A stretch of 60,443 nt of DNA, from assembly GCA_017937505.1 (NCBI GenBank), contig JAGBDL010000178.1:1-60443 (forward strand). The letters are read 5' to 3'. Positions 27,356 to 36,102 of the stretch are shown here, in pieces. A model generated the notes under the pieces. That model saw only the letters and a program-made list of their open reading frames with translations. It was not told where the DNA came from and did no database searches. Numbering within the stretch: the stretch's first letter is position 1; each line of letters starts with the position of its first letter. The stretch comes from Clostridia bacterium (GTDB lineage: Bacteria; Bacillota; Clostridia; Christensenellales; Aristaeellaceae). Made by a program: the position numbers and the translations under genes.

Positions 27356-27360
27356 TTCCC

Positions 27361-30300
27361 TTATTTCAGCACCACGTTCTTGTGGCCCAGCATCTCGATC
27401 AGCTCGTCCATCATGGCCTTCGTCGGCGCGACATAGAGCTCCTTCGGCGCGCGCAGCTTGACGCCGGTGTTTTCAATGTAGAGCACGACGCTGACCTCGC
27501 CGTGATAGCGCGAGAGCACCGGGCGGATGACCTGAATCGCGCTGTCGCTGGGCAGACGCAGGTAGAGCGTGCTGCCCGGAAGAACCGCATCCTGCTTCTT
27601 CGCCGCAGCCTGCGGGGAGAGCATGCCGTCCTTGAGCGCCTGCGCATACTCCGCGTTGGTCATCAGCGGCTCCACCGTATCCAGCAGCAGCTTGGCGTCG
27701 TCGTCCTCGCGGATGGACAGCCGGCCGGAGAGGATCACCGCCGTGTCGGGCGTCAGCTCTGTGCTCACGCGCTCGAGCACCTTCGGGAACACCAGCGCCT
27801 CGATCGTGCCGGTCATGTCCTCCAGCGTCACAAAGCCCATCAGGTTGCCCGACCGGGTCGCCTTCTGGCGGAACTCCGTGAGCATGCCGCCCATGCGCAC
27901 GCGCATGCCGTCGTGGGAGAGGCCGTGATCCGGCTCCTCCATGATCGCGGCGAGCTGGGCGGTGTTCATCTCCAGCTGCGAGAGCGCGTCCGTGTAGTCG
28001 CCCAGCGGGTGGCCGGTGATGTACAGGCCGGTCATGTTCTTCTCGAAGTTCAGGCGCGTGCGCAGGCTGAAATCCGGGATGTTGGGCAGCGGGGGATTGA
28101 CCTCCTCGAGCATGCCGTCGCCGAAGAGGGACATCTGCCCGACGATATTGCTCTTGCGGGTGCGGCTGGCGCCGTCGAGCGCCGCCTCGTACACGGCCAT
28201 CAGCTGAGCGCGCGTCGCGCCCGTGCAGTCAAACGCGCCGGAGAGGATCAGGGACTCGACCACGCGCTTGTTGACCAGATCGCTCGAGAGGCGCTTGCAG
28301 AAGTCGAAGATGTCCTTGAACGGGCCGGATTTTCGGCGGATCTCGATGATCGAGTCGATCGCCTTGTCGCCGCAGGAGCGGATTGCGCCCAGGCCGAAGC
28401 GGATGCCCGGCTTGCCCTCGGCGTCCCTGCCCACGGAGAACTTGCGGCCGGACTGGTTGATGTCCGGCGGGAGCAGCGGGATGCCGTGCTTGCGGCAGTA
28501 CTGGGAATACTCCGCGACCTTGCCGCTGTTGTCGGAGACGGAGTTGAGCAGCGCGGCAAAGAACTGCACCGGATAGTGGCGCTTGAGCCAGCCCGTGCGC
28601 ACGGCGACCACGCCGTAGGCCGCGGCGTGCGATTTGTTGAACGCGTAGGACGCAAACGCCGTCATCTCGTCAAAGAGCTGGCTGGCGATCTCGGCGGGGA
28701 TGCCGTTTCGCACGCAGCCCGGCACGGTGACCACGCCGTCCTCGACCATGCCATGGATGAAGTACTCGCGCTCCTTGGCCATCACGTCGTGTTTCTTCTT
28801 ACTCATGGCGCGGCGCACGAGGTCGCTTCGGCCGTAGGAATAGCCGGCCAGATCGCGCACGATCTGCATGACCTGCTCCTGGTACACCATGCAGCCGTAG
28901 GTGACGTCGAGGATCGGTTTGAGCTTCGGGTGCAGATACTGGATCTTCTCCGGATTGCGCTTGCCCTCGATGTAGCGGGGGATGGAGTCCATCGGGCCGG
29001 GGCGGTAGAGCGAGATGGCCGCGATGATGTCCTCAAAGTTCTGCGGGCGCATGTTGGTGAGGAAGGAGCGCATGCCGCCCGATTCAAGCTGGAAGACGCC
29101 GTCCGTCTCGCCCTCGGAGATCATGTCGTAGACGGCCTGGTCATCCAGCGGGATGTCCTCGGCGCGCATATCGACCCCGGCCTCGCGCATCAGGTCGAGC
29201 GCGTCGCGGATGACCGTGAGCGTGCGCAGGCCCAGAAAGTCCATCTTGAGCAGGCCCAGCCGCTCGATGGTGCCCATCGGGAACTGGGTGGTGATGACCT
29301 CGTCGTTGCGCTGGAGCGGGACGTATTCGGTGACGGGCTTGTCGGTGATGAGCACGCCCGCCGCATGGGTGGAGGCGTGGCGCGGCATGCCCTCCAGGCT
29401 GCGGCTCATGTCGATGAGCTTGCGCACGCGCTCGTTCTCCGCGTAGTTCTTCTTGAGCTCGGGCGAGATCGTCAGCGCGCGCTCGAGCGTCATGTTCAGC
29501 TCAAAGGGGATGGACTTGGAGACCGCGTCGACCTCCTGATACGGATAGCCCAGCACGCGGCCGACGTCGCGCACGACCGCGCGCGCGGACATCGTGCCGA
29601 ACGTGATGATCTGGCTGACGTGGTCCGCGCCGTACTTGCGGGCGACGTAGTCGATGACCTCCTGGCGGCGCTCATAGCAGAAGTCCACGTCGATATCGGG
29701 CATGGACACGCGCTCCGGGTTGAGAAACCGCTCGAACAGCAGGTTGTACTTGAGCGGATCAAGCTGCGTGATGTGCAGGCAGTAGGCGACGATGGAGCCT
29801 GCGCCGGAGCCTCGGCCCGGGCCGACGACGATGCCCTGGCTGCGGGCATAGTTGATGAAGTCCCAGACGATGAGGAAGTAATCGACGTAGCCCATCTTGG
29901 TGATGACGCTAATCTCGTATTCAAGGCGCTCGCGGGCCTGGTCTGTGACGGGCTGGTAGCGCTCGGCAAGGCCAGCCTCGCAGAGCCTGCGCAGCATCTG
30001 CTCGCTGGTCTCGCCGTTTTCGGTGGGGAAGCGCGGCAGCTTCGTCTCGCCGAAGACGAACTCCACCTGGCAGCGGTGCGCGATCTCCTGCGTGCGCGCC
30101 AGCGCGTCCGGCCAAGCGGAAAAGAGCTGCTTCATCTCGTCCTCGCTCTTAACGTACAGCTCGCGGGACTCCATGCGCATGCGGTTCTCGTCGTCGAGCG
30201 TCTTGCCCGTCTGGATGCACATGAGCACCTCCTGCGCCTCCGCATCCTCGCGGCGCAGGTAGTGGCAGTCGTTCGTGGCGATCAGGGGGATGCCGGTCGC

Positions 30301-30882
30301 CTCTGCGACGCGCACCAGCTCCGGCAGCACGCGTTTTTCGTCCTCCAGCCCGTGATCCATCAGCTCGATGAAGTAATTGCCCTTGCCAAAGAGCGCCTCC
30401 ATCTCGCGCGCGTGGGCGCAGGCGTCCTCAAAGCGGCCGTCCAGCAGCAGCTTGTCCAGCTTGCCGGAGAGGCACGCGCTGGAGGCGATCAGGCCCTTGG
30501 CGTATTTTTTGAGGCACGCCATGTCGATGCGCGGACGGTAGTAGTAGCCGCGCGTCCAGGCCTCGCTGACCAGATGCGTCAGGTTGCGGTAGCCCTCCTG
30601 CGTCTCGCACAGCAGAATCAGGTGGCTGGTGCCGCGCATGCCCAGCTGCGCGTTGTGCTCGTCCATGTTGTCGCAGACGTAGACCTCGCAGCCGATGACC
30701 GGGTGAATGCCGCGCTTTTTCGCCTCGGTGTAGAAGTCGATGACGCCGTACATCACGCCGTGATCGGTGATGGCGCAGGCGTCCATGCCCAGCTCCTTCA
30801 CGCGGTCCAGGAGCGGGCCGATGCGGTTCGCGCCGTCGAGCAGGCTGTATTCGGTGTGCAGGTGCAGATGTGCAAAGGCCAT
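27361..30882 (-). CDS. dnaE: DNA polymerase III alpha subunit (DnaE)
   Basis: Replicative polymerase of the C family, the DnaE1 type by length (1173 residues). N-terminal PHP domain (FAHLHLHTEYSLLDGANR, then ITDHGVMYG and IGCEVYV), the polymerase core with GPGRGSGAGSIVAYCL and the catalytic aspartates in MPDIDVDFCYERR near residue 390-400, ESGGMRSFLTNM, YQEQVMQI and AYGVVAVRTGWLKRHYP, helix-hairpin-helix region, and near the C-terminus an OB fold (VRMGGMLTEFRQKATRSGN). ATG at 30882 follows AAAGGAG. It is the second gene of a two-gene unit behind the small anchored protein, 18 bases apart. Confidence 0.98.
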   Translation of the reverse strand: MAFAHLHLHTEYSLLDGANRIGPLLDRVKELGMDACAITDHGVMYGVIDFYTEAKKRGIHPVIGCEVYVCDNMDEHNAQLGMRGTSHLILLCETQEGYRNLTHLVSEAWTRGYYYRPRIDMACLKKYAKGLIASSACLSGKLDKLLLDGRFEDACAHAREMEALFGKGNYFIELMDHGLEDEKRVLPELVRVAEATGIPLIATNDCHYLRREDAEAQEVLMCIQTGKTLDDENRMRMESRELYVKSEDEMKQLFSAWPDALARTQEIAHRCQVEFVFGETKLPRFPTENGETSEQMLRRLCEAGLAERYQPVTDQARERLEYEISVITKMGYVDYFLIVWDFINYARSQGIVVGPGRGSGAGSIVAYCLHITQLDPLKYNLLFERFLNPERVSMPDIDVDFCYERRQEVIDYVARKYGADHVSQIITFGTMSARAVVRDVGRVLGYPYQEVDAVSKSIPFELNMTLERALTISPELKKNYAENERVRKLIDMSRSLEGMPRHASTHAAGVLITDKPVTEYVPLQRNDEVITTQFPMGTIERLGLLKMDFLGLRTLTVIRDALDLMREAGVDMRAEDIPLDDQAVYDMISEGETDGVFQLESGGMRSFLTNMRPQNFEDIIAAISLYRPGPMDSIPRYIEGKRNPEKIQYLHPKLKPILDVTYGCMVYQEQVMQIVRDLAGYSYGRSDLVRRAMSKKKHDVMAKEREYFIHGMVEDGVVTVPGCVRNGIPAEIASQLFDEMTAFASYAFNKSHAAAYGVVAVRTGWLKRHYPVQFFAALLNSVSDNSGKVAEYSQYCRKHGIPLLPPDINQSGRKFSVGRDAEGKPGIRFGLGAIRSCGDKAIDSIIEIRRKSGPFKDIFDFCKRLSSDLVNKRVVESLILSGAFDCTGATRAQLMAVYEAALDGASRTRKSNIVGQMSLFGDGMLEEVNPPLPNIPDFSLRTRLNFEKNMTGLYITGHPLGDYTDALSQLEMNTAQLAAIMEEPDHGLSHDGMRVRMGGMLTEFRQKATRSGNLMGFVTLEDMTGTIEALVFPKVLERVSTELTPDTAVILSGRLSIREDDDAKLLLDTVEPLMTNAEYAQALKDGMLSPQAAAKKQDAVLPGSTLYLRLPSDSAIQVIRPVLSRYHGEVSVVLYIENTGVKLRAPKELYVAPTKAMMDELIEMLGHKNVVLK

Positions 30883-30900
30883 AGGGAGCTCCTTTCCCGG

Positions 30901-31440
30901 TTAATCGAATTGGATCGTGGCGAGCATCGGCAGGACGACGCTCTCGGCCATCTGCGTTTCAAAGGAAATTTGAAGCGTCTCGTCCCAGGTTTCATAGGTA
31001 TCCCAGGTCTGCTCGCCGTCCTCGGTGAGCACCACCGCGCGGTAGCAGACGAACTTGCGCCCGCCGATGATGCGCGTGCGCACGCTGGTCGCGCCGGCGC
31101 TCATGTAATAGGTGACCACGTCCTGATCGGGATAGTCCGCCAGGCGGTCGCCCGTCCCGTTTTCATAGCAGAAGAGATACAGCGTGCCGTCCTTGCCCTC
31201 GGCGCTGCCGGCGTAGAGCGCATTGCCGCCCAGCTCGGCGTTTTCCCGCGAGTGATCGCCGAGCACCGCGTCCTCCGGCACGCGCAGGGTGAAGCCGAAC
31301 GCAGACAGATCCCAGACCTGACCGCCCTTCAGCGGCCGGATTTCCTGGCTGTCCCAGATGCTCAGGCCCAGCGAAACGGCGCAGCCCAGCAAAAAGCAGC
31401 CGGCCAGCGCCAGAAGATACAAAAGCGTGTTTTTCTTCAT
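30901..31440 (-). CDS. Membrane-anchored protein upstream of dnaE
   Basis: 179 residues from the ATG at 31440 (MKKNTLLYLL...), which I prefer over the ATG at 31470 because the longer form puts ten polar residues before the signal and GAGG lies just upstream of 31440. A hydrophobic N-terminus with a possible lipobox (LLALAGC) precedes an extracytoplasmic domain containing LSAFGFTLRVPEDAV, GTLYLFCYENGTGD and TYETWDETLQISFETQ. I do not recognise the family. Its co-transcription with dnaE is probably incidental. Confidence 0.7.
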   Translation of the reverse strand: MKKNTLLYLLALAGCFLLGCAVSLGLSIWDSQEIRPLKGGQVWDLSAFGFTLRVPEDAVLGDHSRENAELGGNALYAGSAEGKDGTLYLFCYENGTGDRLADYPDQDVVTYYMSAGATSVRTRIIGGRKFVCYRAVVLTEDGEQTWDTYETWDETLQISFETQMAESVVLPMLATIQFD

Positions 31441-31473
31441 CCCATCCAACCTCGGAAGATATAAACTCATCTT

Positions 31474-31502
31474 ATTTTAAACTCCGCGCGGCGCGATGTC
31501 AA
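31474..31502 (-). promoter_or_regulatory. Promoter of the anchored protein-dnaE unit
   Basis: On the minus strand TTGACA (31497-31502), 17 bases, TAAAAT (31474-31479). A second TTGACA lies six bases farther upstream. Confidence 0.82.
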
Positions 31503-31529
31503 TGTCAACGTCCAGAATGCGCTCCGGCG

Positions 31530-31559
31530 TTGCGCCGCGCGCGGCGATTGTGCTATAAT
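31530..31559 (+). promoter_or_regulatory. Promoter of the DnaD-dnaC operon
   Basis: TTGCGC (31530-31535), 18 bases, TATAAT (31554-31559) with an extended TG. Divergent from the dnaE-unit promoter, so replication genes fire outward from a 90-base core. Confidence 0.75.
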
Positions 31560-31599
31560 AAAGCATCTATGCAAATGTATATAAAAGGGAGGACGTTTC

Positions 31600-33069
31600 A
31601 TGGCGTTCTGTTCGTTTGACGACAGCGCGGCGCTGTTTGACGCCACGCCTGTGGAAAATATGTTCATCACCGAGTACATGCTGCGCGCGCCGGGCGACTT
31701 TGTGAAGGTCTATCTCTATGGCCTGATGCTCTGCTATCACCATGCGGAGCGCATGAGCCTCGCGTCCATGGCGCGCGACCTGGACGTGCCCCCGGAGGAC
31801 GTGGAGCGAGCCTACCGCTATTGGGAGCGCGAGGGCCTCGTGCGCCAGACGGGCGACAACCCGGTGTGCTACACCTATTACAACCTCAAGCAGATCACGC
31901 TGACCCGCGCGGAAAAGCCCAGCGAGCAGCTCTATAACCGGCATTTCATGGACGAGGTGCGCAGGACGCTGGATGCGCAGACCCTCGGAGAAAGCGATTA
32001 CCAGACGATTCTGGACTGGGTGCAGGTGTACGAGCTGCCCGAGGAGGTCGTCATCATGCTGCTGCGCAGCGAGAAGGAGAGGAGCCGCACGGGCCGCGTG
32101 TCCTTCAAAATCGCCAATGAGACGGCGCAGCGCTGGGCGCAGAGCGGCGTGCGCACGCTGGAGGACGCGGAGAAGATGCTGATCCTCACCGGCGAGCGTG
32201 AAAAGGGCCTCAAGCGTCTGCTTGCGCGTCTCGGACAGCATCGTCCGGCCAGCGAGGACGAAAAGGACATGTACCTCAAGTGGATCGACGAGTGGGGCTT
32301 CACGCCGGAGGCGGTGCAGGAGGCCTGCCGCGAGACGACGAAGGGCACGCCGACGATGGCGTACCTCGACGGCATTCTGCTGCGGCAGCATCAGCTGGGC
32401 CGCCACGACGCGCAGGAGATTCTGGGCGGCATCTCGACGGAGAAGACCGCCAGGGACTTTGCCCGCGAGGTGTTTGCCGGCCTTGGCCGCACGGGCGTCA
32501 CGCCGACGACGGACGACCTGGCGCTCATCGACGGCTGGCGCAGGGACGGCAGCAGCGATGCGCTCATTCTGCTGGCGGTCACCGCGGCGCACAGGCGCGC
32601 GGGCGGCGGCACGATGGACGATGTGGGCGCGTGGCTGGAGAGGTGGAAGCGTCAGGGCCTGACCACGCCGGAGGCCGTCACCGCGCACAATAACCGCCAG
32701 AAGGCGCTCAATGCGCAGCTGCGCGAAATCTACGACGCGGCGGGCGTGGAGAAGAAGACCAACCAGCCGGACCGCGATCTGCTCTGCGCCTGGATGGGCG
32801 AGATGGGCATGAGCATGGAGCTCGTGCTGCTGGCCGCGCAGTACGCGCGCGGGAGCGGCGCGCCGATGATGACCATGAACCGGATTCTTTCCGACTGGCA
32901 GCGCGCAGGCGTGAGGACGGAGGAGGCCGCGCGCGCCGAGCATGACAGCCATGTGAACAGGAGCGCGCAGCCTGCCCGCACACCGGACGTGATGCAGCGC
33001 TACACGCCGGAGGAGCGCAGAAAGACGTACAGCGCCGCGGTGCTGGACTTTGAAGAGGAGGACAGCTGA
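31600..33069 (+). CDS. DnaD-like primosome protein with four C-terminal repeats
   Basis: 489 residues, ATG after AAGGGAGG. The N-terminus is a winged-helix DnaD/DnaB domain (VENMFITEYMLRAPGDFVKV, LARDLDVPPEDVERAYRYWE region, GLVR). It is followed by four copies of the DnaB_2/DnaD C-terminal module at about residues 130-192, 220-275, 303-364 and 390-448. Each begins with a W-containing helix (ILDWVQVYELPEEVV; YLKWIDEWGFTPEAV; LIDGWRRDGSSDALI; LLCAWMGEMGMSMELV) and ends with a helix-turn (RWAQSGVRTLEDA; RWKRQGLTTPEAV; DWQRAGVRTEEAA). In Bacillus such proteins remodel DNA and recruit the helicase loader. The next gene is that loader, overlapping by one base. Confidence 0.9.
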   Translation: MAFCSFDDSAALFDATPVENMFITEYMLRAPGDFVKVYLYGLMLCYHHAERMSLASMARDLDVPPEDVERAYRYWEREGLVRQTGDNPVCYTYYNLKQITLTRAEKPSEQLYNRHFMDEVRRTLDAQTLGESDYQTILDWVQVYELPEEVVIMLLRSEKERSRTGRVSFKIANETAQRWAQSGVRTLEDAEKMLILTGEREKGLKRLLARLGQHRPASEDEKDMYLKWIDEWGFTPEAVQEACRETTKGTPTMAYLDGILLRQHQLGRHDAQEILGGISTEKTARDFAREVFAGLGRTGVTPTTDDLALIDGWRRDGSSDALILLAVTAAHRRAGGGTMDDVGAWLERWKRQGLTTPEAVTAHNNRQKALNAQLREIYDAAGVEKKTNQPDRDLLCAWMGEMGMSMELVLLAAQYARGSGAPMMTMNRILSDWQRAGVRTEEAARAEHDSHVNRSAQPARTPDVMQRYTPEERRKTYSAAVLDFEEEDS

Positions 33070-34067
33070 TGCTCAGTCGTGAAAATGTGACGCGCGAGGC
33101 GCTGTCTGGGCTGGAGGCCCAGCGCGCTGCCAACATGATGGAGGAAAAGCGCCGCCGCGCCGAGGCCGAGCAGAAGAGCCCGGCGGTGGCGGCGCTGCTG
33201 GCCCGCCGCCAGCGCCTGTTCTTTTCCGGCGTGCGCGGCGCGTTCGCCTCGCCGCAGAAGGCGAAGGAGATTTCCGGCAGCATGCAGCGGGAGATGGAGG
33301 ACATCAACGCGCAGCTCCGCGCGGCGCTCATCGACTGCGGCCTGCCGGAGGATTATCTCCAGCCGGTCTATCGCTGCGCCCTGTGCCGCGACACGGGCTA
33401 TGTCGGCGAGCCGGTGCACGAGCAGTGCAGCTGCCTCAAGCGCGCGGTGATGAACCGGCTGTATCAGGCCGAGGGGCTTCAGGGGCTTGAGCGGGAGAAC
33501 TTTGCGTCGTTTGATGAAAGCATCTTCCCGGACGAGCCGATCGAGGGCAGGAAGCTGACCCAGCGCGGCCATATCAGGAAAATCCGCGCATACTGCGAGG
33601 AGTACGCCGATACGTTTGCCGCGGACGAGGGAAAGGGCCTGCTGTTGTGCGGCCGCTCCGGCCTGGGCAAGACGTTTCTGATGAACTGCGTGGCGCAGCG
33701 GGTGCTGGAGCGCGGGTATTCCGTGGTCGTCGTGTCCGCGTACAAGCTGATCGAGGCGATGCGCCGCTTCCAGTTCGGCGAGGAGGGCGTAGAGCAGGTG
33801 CAGGACATGCTCTCCTGCGATTTGCTGTGCATCGACGATCTGGGCAGCGAGCCCATGCTGCGCGGCGTGACGGTCAGCTCGATCTATCACATCGTCAATG
33901 AGCGCCGCAGCGCGAACCGCGCCATCGTGATCACGACGAACCTCGACAGCGACCAGCTGTATGAAAAATACGAGGATCGCATCGGCGCGCGGCTGACCGA
34001 TCCCAGCCGGATGAAGGTGATCCCGTTCATCGGTGTGGACGTGCGCCGCTTCGCCGCGAAGGTCTGA
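33069..34067 (+). CDS. dnaC: DnaC/DnaI-type helicase loader ATPase
   Basis: 332 residues, starting at TGATG where its ATG overlaps the DnaD stop. AAA+ ATPase that loads the replicative helicase. N-terminal helical and zinc-finger part with four cysteines (YRCALCRDTGYV and EQCSCLKR, about residues 100-125), then Walker A LLCGRSGLGKTFLMN, Walker B LLCIDDLGSEPML, sensor AIVITTNLD and the arginine finger region RIGARLTDPSRM. The Zn-binding N-domain matches Bacillus DnaI rather than E. coli DnaC. Coupled with the DnaD-like protein as a primosome module. Confidence 0.93.
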   Translation: MLSRENVTREALSGLEAQRAANMMEEKRRRAEAEQKSPAVAALLARRQRLFFSGVRGAFASPQKAKEISGSMQREMEDINAQLRAALIDCGLPEDYLQPVYRCALCRDTGYVGEPVHEQCSCLKRAVMNRLYQAEGLQGLERENFASFDESIFPDEPIEGRKLTQRGHIRKIRAYCEEYADTFAADEGKGLLLCGRSGLGKTFLMNCVAQRVLERGYSVVVVSAYKLIEAMRRFQFGEEGVEQVQDMLSCDLLCIDDLGSEPMLRGVTVSSIYHIVNERRSANRAIVITTNLDSDQLYEKYEDRIGARLTDPSRMKVIPFIGVDVRRFAAKV

Positions 34068-34081
34068 GGACGCCGCCTTGC

Positions 34082-34516
34082 TTACAGATATCCCCGAAGC
34101 GCCTTGGCAAGCTGCTCCTCAAGCGCGATGAGCTTTTTGCAGATGTTCTTTGCGCTTTCGTCCGCGGCGGTGTACTGATTGAGGTATTTGGAAAGCGACT
34201 TGATCCCCATGCAGCAGCCGTCGATGATCAGGTCTGCGATGGTGGCGTCGCAGGGCTTCATCATCAGCTCCATGTTGGTCTTGGCGGTGGACATGGTCTT
34301 TGCGATGGGAGAGGGCGCCTTGCCCTCGTCGCCGAAGCGGTCCAGCGCGGCCTGGAGGGACGCTTTCAGATCTTCATGCTCCGCTTTGCTCTTTGAGAGC
34401 AGGGTGCGCAGCGCTTCATCCTGCGCCTTATCCACGACCTCGTCGATAGCGGAAACGCCCATTTTGATGCCGGCGTCGCATTCGCGGAGCAGGCGGATGG
34501 TATCTTGCTCGATCAT
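34082..34516 (-). CDS. Helical protein, ferritin-like bundle predicted
   Basis: 144 residues, almost all helix-forming: LLRECDAGIKMGVSAIDEVV, LLSKSKAEHEDLKASLQAAL, AKTNMELMMKPCDATIADLI and AAD-x-SAKNICKKLIALEEQL. The order of four amphipathic helices with E/H residues (AEHEDL, the E in NMEL) recalls the ferritin-like/DUF2383-type four-helix bundles of Clostridia. No membrane segment. ATG at 34516 with AGGGAGG upstream. Convergent with dnaC and divergent from the ATPase. Function not known. Confidence 0.7.
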   Translation of the reverse strand: MIEQDTIRLLRECDAGIKMGVSAIDEVVDKAQDEALRTLLSKSKAEHEDLKASLQAALDRFGDEGKAPSPIAKTMSTAKTNMELMMKPCDATIADLIIDGCCMGIKSLSKYLNQYTAADESAKNICKKLIALEEQLAKALRGYL

Positions 34517-34590
34517 ACAGAAATCCTCCCTGATTGGAATATGCTCAGCGTTTCCCGTTTGGCGGAATTGATGCAGAGGTGATCCTGCGG

Positions 34591-35448
34591 ATGATTTATC
34601 TCGATTCGTTTGCGTTCCCGGATGACGAACGCGAAACCAGCTACATTATGGGCGTGAAGCGCACCTGCTACGCGTCGTTTTATCCGTTCAAGATCCTCTC
34701 GCGCAGGCGGTTTGAGCGCATCGACTTTGAGCCGGTGACGATCCTCTACGGCGGCAATGGCACGGGCAAATCGACCGCGCTGCATGTGATCGCGGAAAAG
34801 GCGGGGCTTGCGCGCGAGGCGCCATACAACCGCACGAGTTTCTTTGAGGACTACGTCGGCCTGTGCCGCATGGAGCTGCGCCAGTCCATTCCGGAGGGCA
34901 GCTGCATCATCACCAGCGACGACGTTTTTGACCACATGCTGTCCCTGCGCGAGCTCAACGAGGGCATCGACCGCAGGCGCGAGGACGTGTTTGACGAATA
35001 TCTGGAAAACAGGCATGCGCAATTTCAGTTGTCCTCAATGGAGGACTATGACCAGCTCAAAAAGGTCGTGCGCGCGAGGAAGCGCACGCAGTCGCGCTAT
35101 GTGAAGGAAGAGCTGGGCATGAACGTGCGCACGTTTTCAAACGGCGAGAGCGCGTTCCAGTATTTCACGAACAGGATCACCGAGGACAGGCTCTACCTGC
35201 TCGACGAGCCGGAAAACAGCCTCTCGCCCGGGCGGCAGATGGAGCTGTGCCAGTTTCTATCGGACAGCGCGCGGTTCATGGGCTGCCAGTTCGTCATCAG
35301 CACGCACTCGCCGTTCCTGCTGTCGATGAAGGGCGCAAAGATTTACGACTTGGACAGCGATCCGGTGGACGTGAAGAAATGGACGGAGCTGGGAAACGTG
35401 CGGGCATATTACGAGTTTTTCAAAAGCCATCAACGGGAATTTGAATAG
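34591..35448 (+). CDS. Stand-alone SMC/AAA-like ATPase (COG3910 type)
   Basis: 285 residues from the ATG at 34591 (GAGGTGAT upstream). Walker A YGGNGTGKSTALHVI, the ABC-like signature region FSNGESAFQYF, Walker B RLYLLDEPENSLSPG, and the switch region FVISTHSPFLLSM. The coiled-coil arm is reduced to a short helical insert (about residues 130-175). This is the compact 'predicted ATPase' family found in many Firmicutes, function undefined. No nuclease (TOPRIM) domain, so it is not an OLD-type defence protein. Confidence 0.85.
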   Translation: MIYLDSFAFPDDERETSYIMGVKRTCYASFYPFKILSRRRFERIDFEPVTILYGGNGTGKSTALHVIAEKAGLAREAPYNRTSFFEDYVGLCRMELRQSIPEGSCIITSDDVFDHMLSLRELNEGIDRRREDVFDEYLENRHAQFQLSSMEDYDQLKKVVRARKRTQSRYVKEELGMNVRTFSNGESAFQYFTNRITEDRLYLLDEPENSLSPGRQMELCQFLSDSARFMGCQFVISTHSPFLLSMKGAKIYDLDSDPVDVKKWTELGNVRAYYEFFKSHQREFE

Positions 35449-35455
35449 GGGAGAT

Positions 35456-35498
35456 GCGGGCCGCGCCGGCTGTGATCTGGCGCGGCCCATGCTTTTTC
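35456..35498 (+). terminator. Terminator after the ATPase gene
   Basis: GGGCCGCGCC (35458-35467) pairs with GGCGCGGCCC (35479-35488), followed by ATGCTTTTTC. Confidence 0.88.
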
Positions 35499-35577
35499 AC
35501 AAAAAATCTTTCGGATGCCCCAAAGCGTAAAAAACGGAGTTTTCTTGCGTCTAATTGATTGGAAAGGAGGAAAAGCC

Positions 35578-36102
35578 ATGGAAGTTGTCAAGGGCCCTGA
35601 CAGCCGTGAGGAGGAGAGAATCAGCCGACTGATAAAGACCTACGAAAAGGATCTGCTTCGCCTGTGCTGCGTGATGCTGAAGGATGCCGCGATGGCGGAG
35701 GACGCCGTGCAGGAAACCTTCATCAAGGCATACAGGAATCTGCGCGCGTTTCGCGGCGACAGCAGTGAAAAAACGTGGCTGATCCGCATTGCGATCAATG
35801 TCTGCAAGGATATGCGGCGAACGGCGTGGTTCCGCAATATCGGGCGCATGGTGAGCATGAATGACGTGGAGCTTGCGCAGAAGCAAGAGCTGGACGTCAG
35901 CTCCGCGCTGATCGGCGAGATCATGCGGCTTCCGGAGAAATCCAAGGAAGTCATTCTGCTGCACTATTACGAGGGATTGAACCAAAGCGAGATCGCCGGA
36001 ATCCTGCGCGTGTCATCAGCCACTGTACATAGGCGGCTCATCAAGGCGCGCGCACTGCTCAAGGAATTGTTGGAAGGAGGAAACGGACTTGAAGCAGGAT
36101 GA
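35578..36102 (+). CDS. ECF-type RNA polymerase sigma factor
   Basis: 174 residues from the ATG at 35578, with AAAGGAGG upstream; the ATG at 35515 has no site. Sigma-70 region 2 (LIKTYEKDLLRLCCVMLKDA, EDAVQETFIKAYRNLRAF, KTWLIRIAINVCKDMRR) and region 4 (LPEKSKEVILLHYYEGLNQS, EIAGILRVSSATVHRRLIKA) with a short linker: a group IV factor. The stop overlaps the start of the next gene, its likely anti-sigma partner, by 14 bases. CGTCTAA at 35548-35554 could be an autoregulated ECF -10 element, but no matching -35 is clear. Confidence 0.93.
   Translation: MEVVKGPDSREEERISRLIKTYEKDLLRLCCVMLKDAAMAEDAVQETFIKAYRNLRAFRGDSSEKTWLIRIAINVCKDMRRTAWFRNIGRMVSMNDVELAQKQELDVSSALIGEIMRLPEKSKEVILLHYYEGLNQSEIAGILRVSSATVHRRLIKARALLKELLEGGNGLEAG

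Noticed and set aside
34591..35448. AAA ATPase as an OLD-like or Septu-like defence gene
   Set aside because: No nuclease or TOPRIM partner is present, and the neighbours are a helical protein and a sigma factor.
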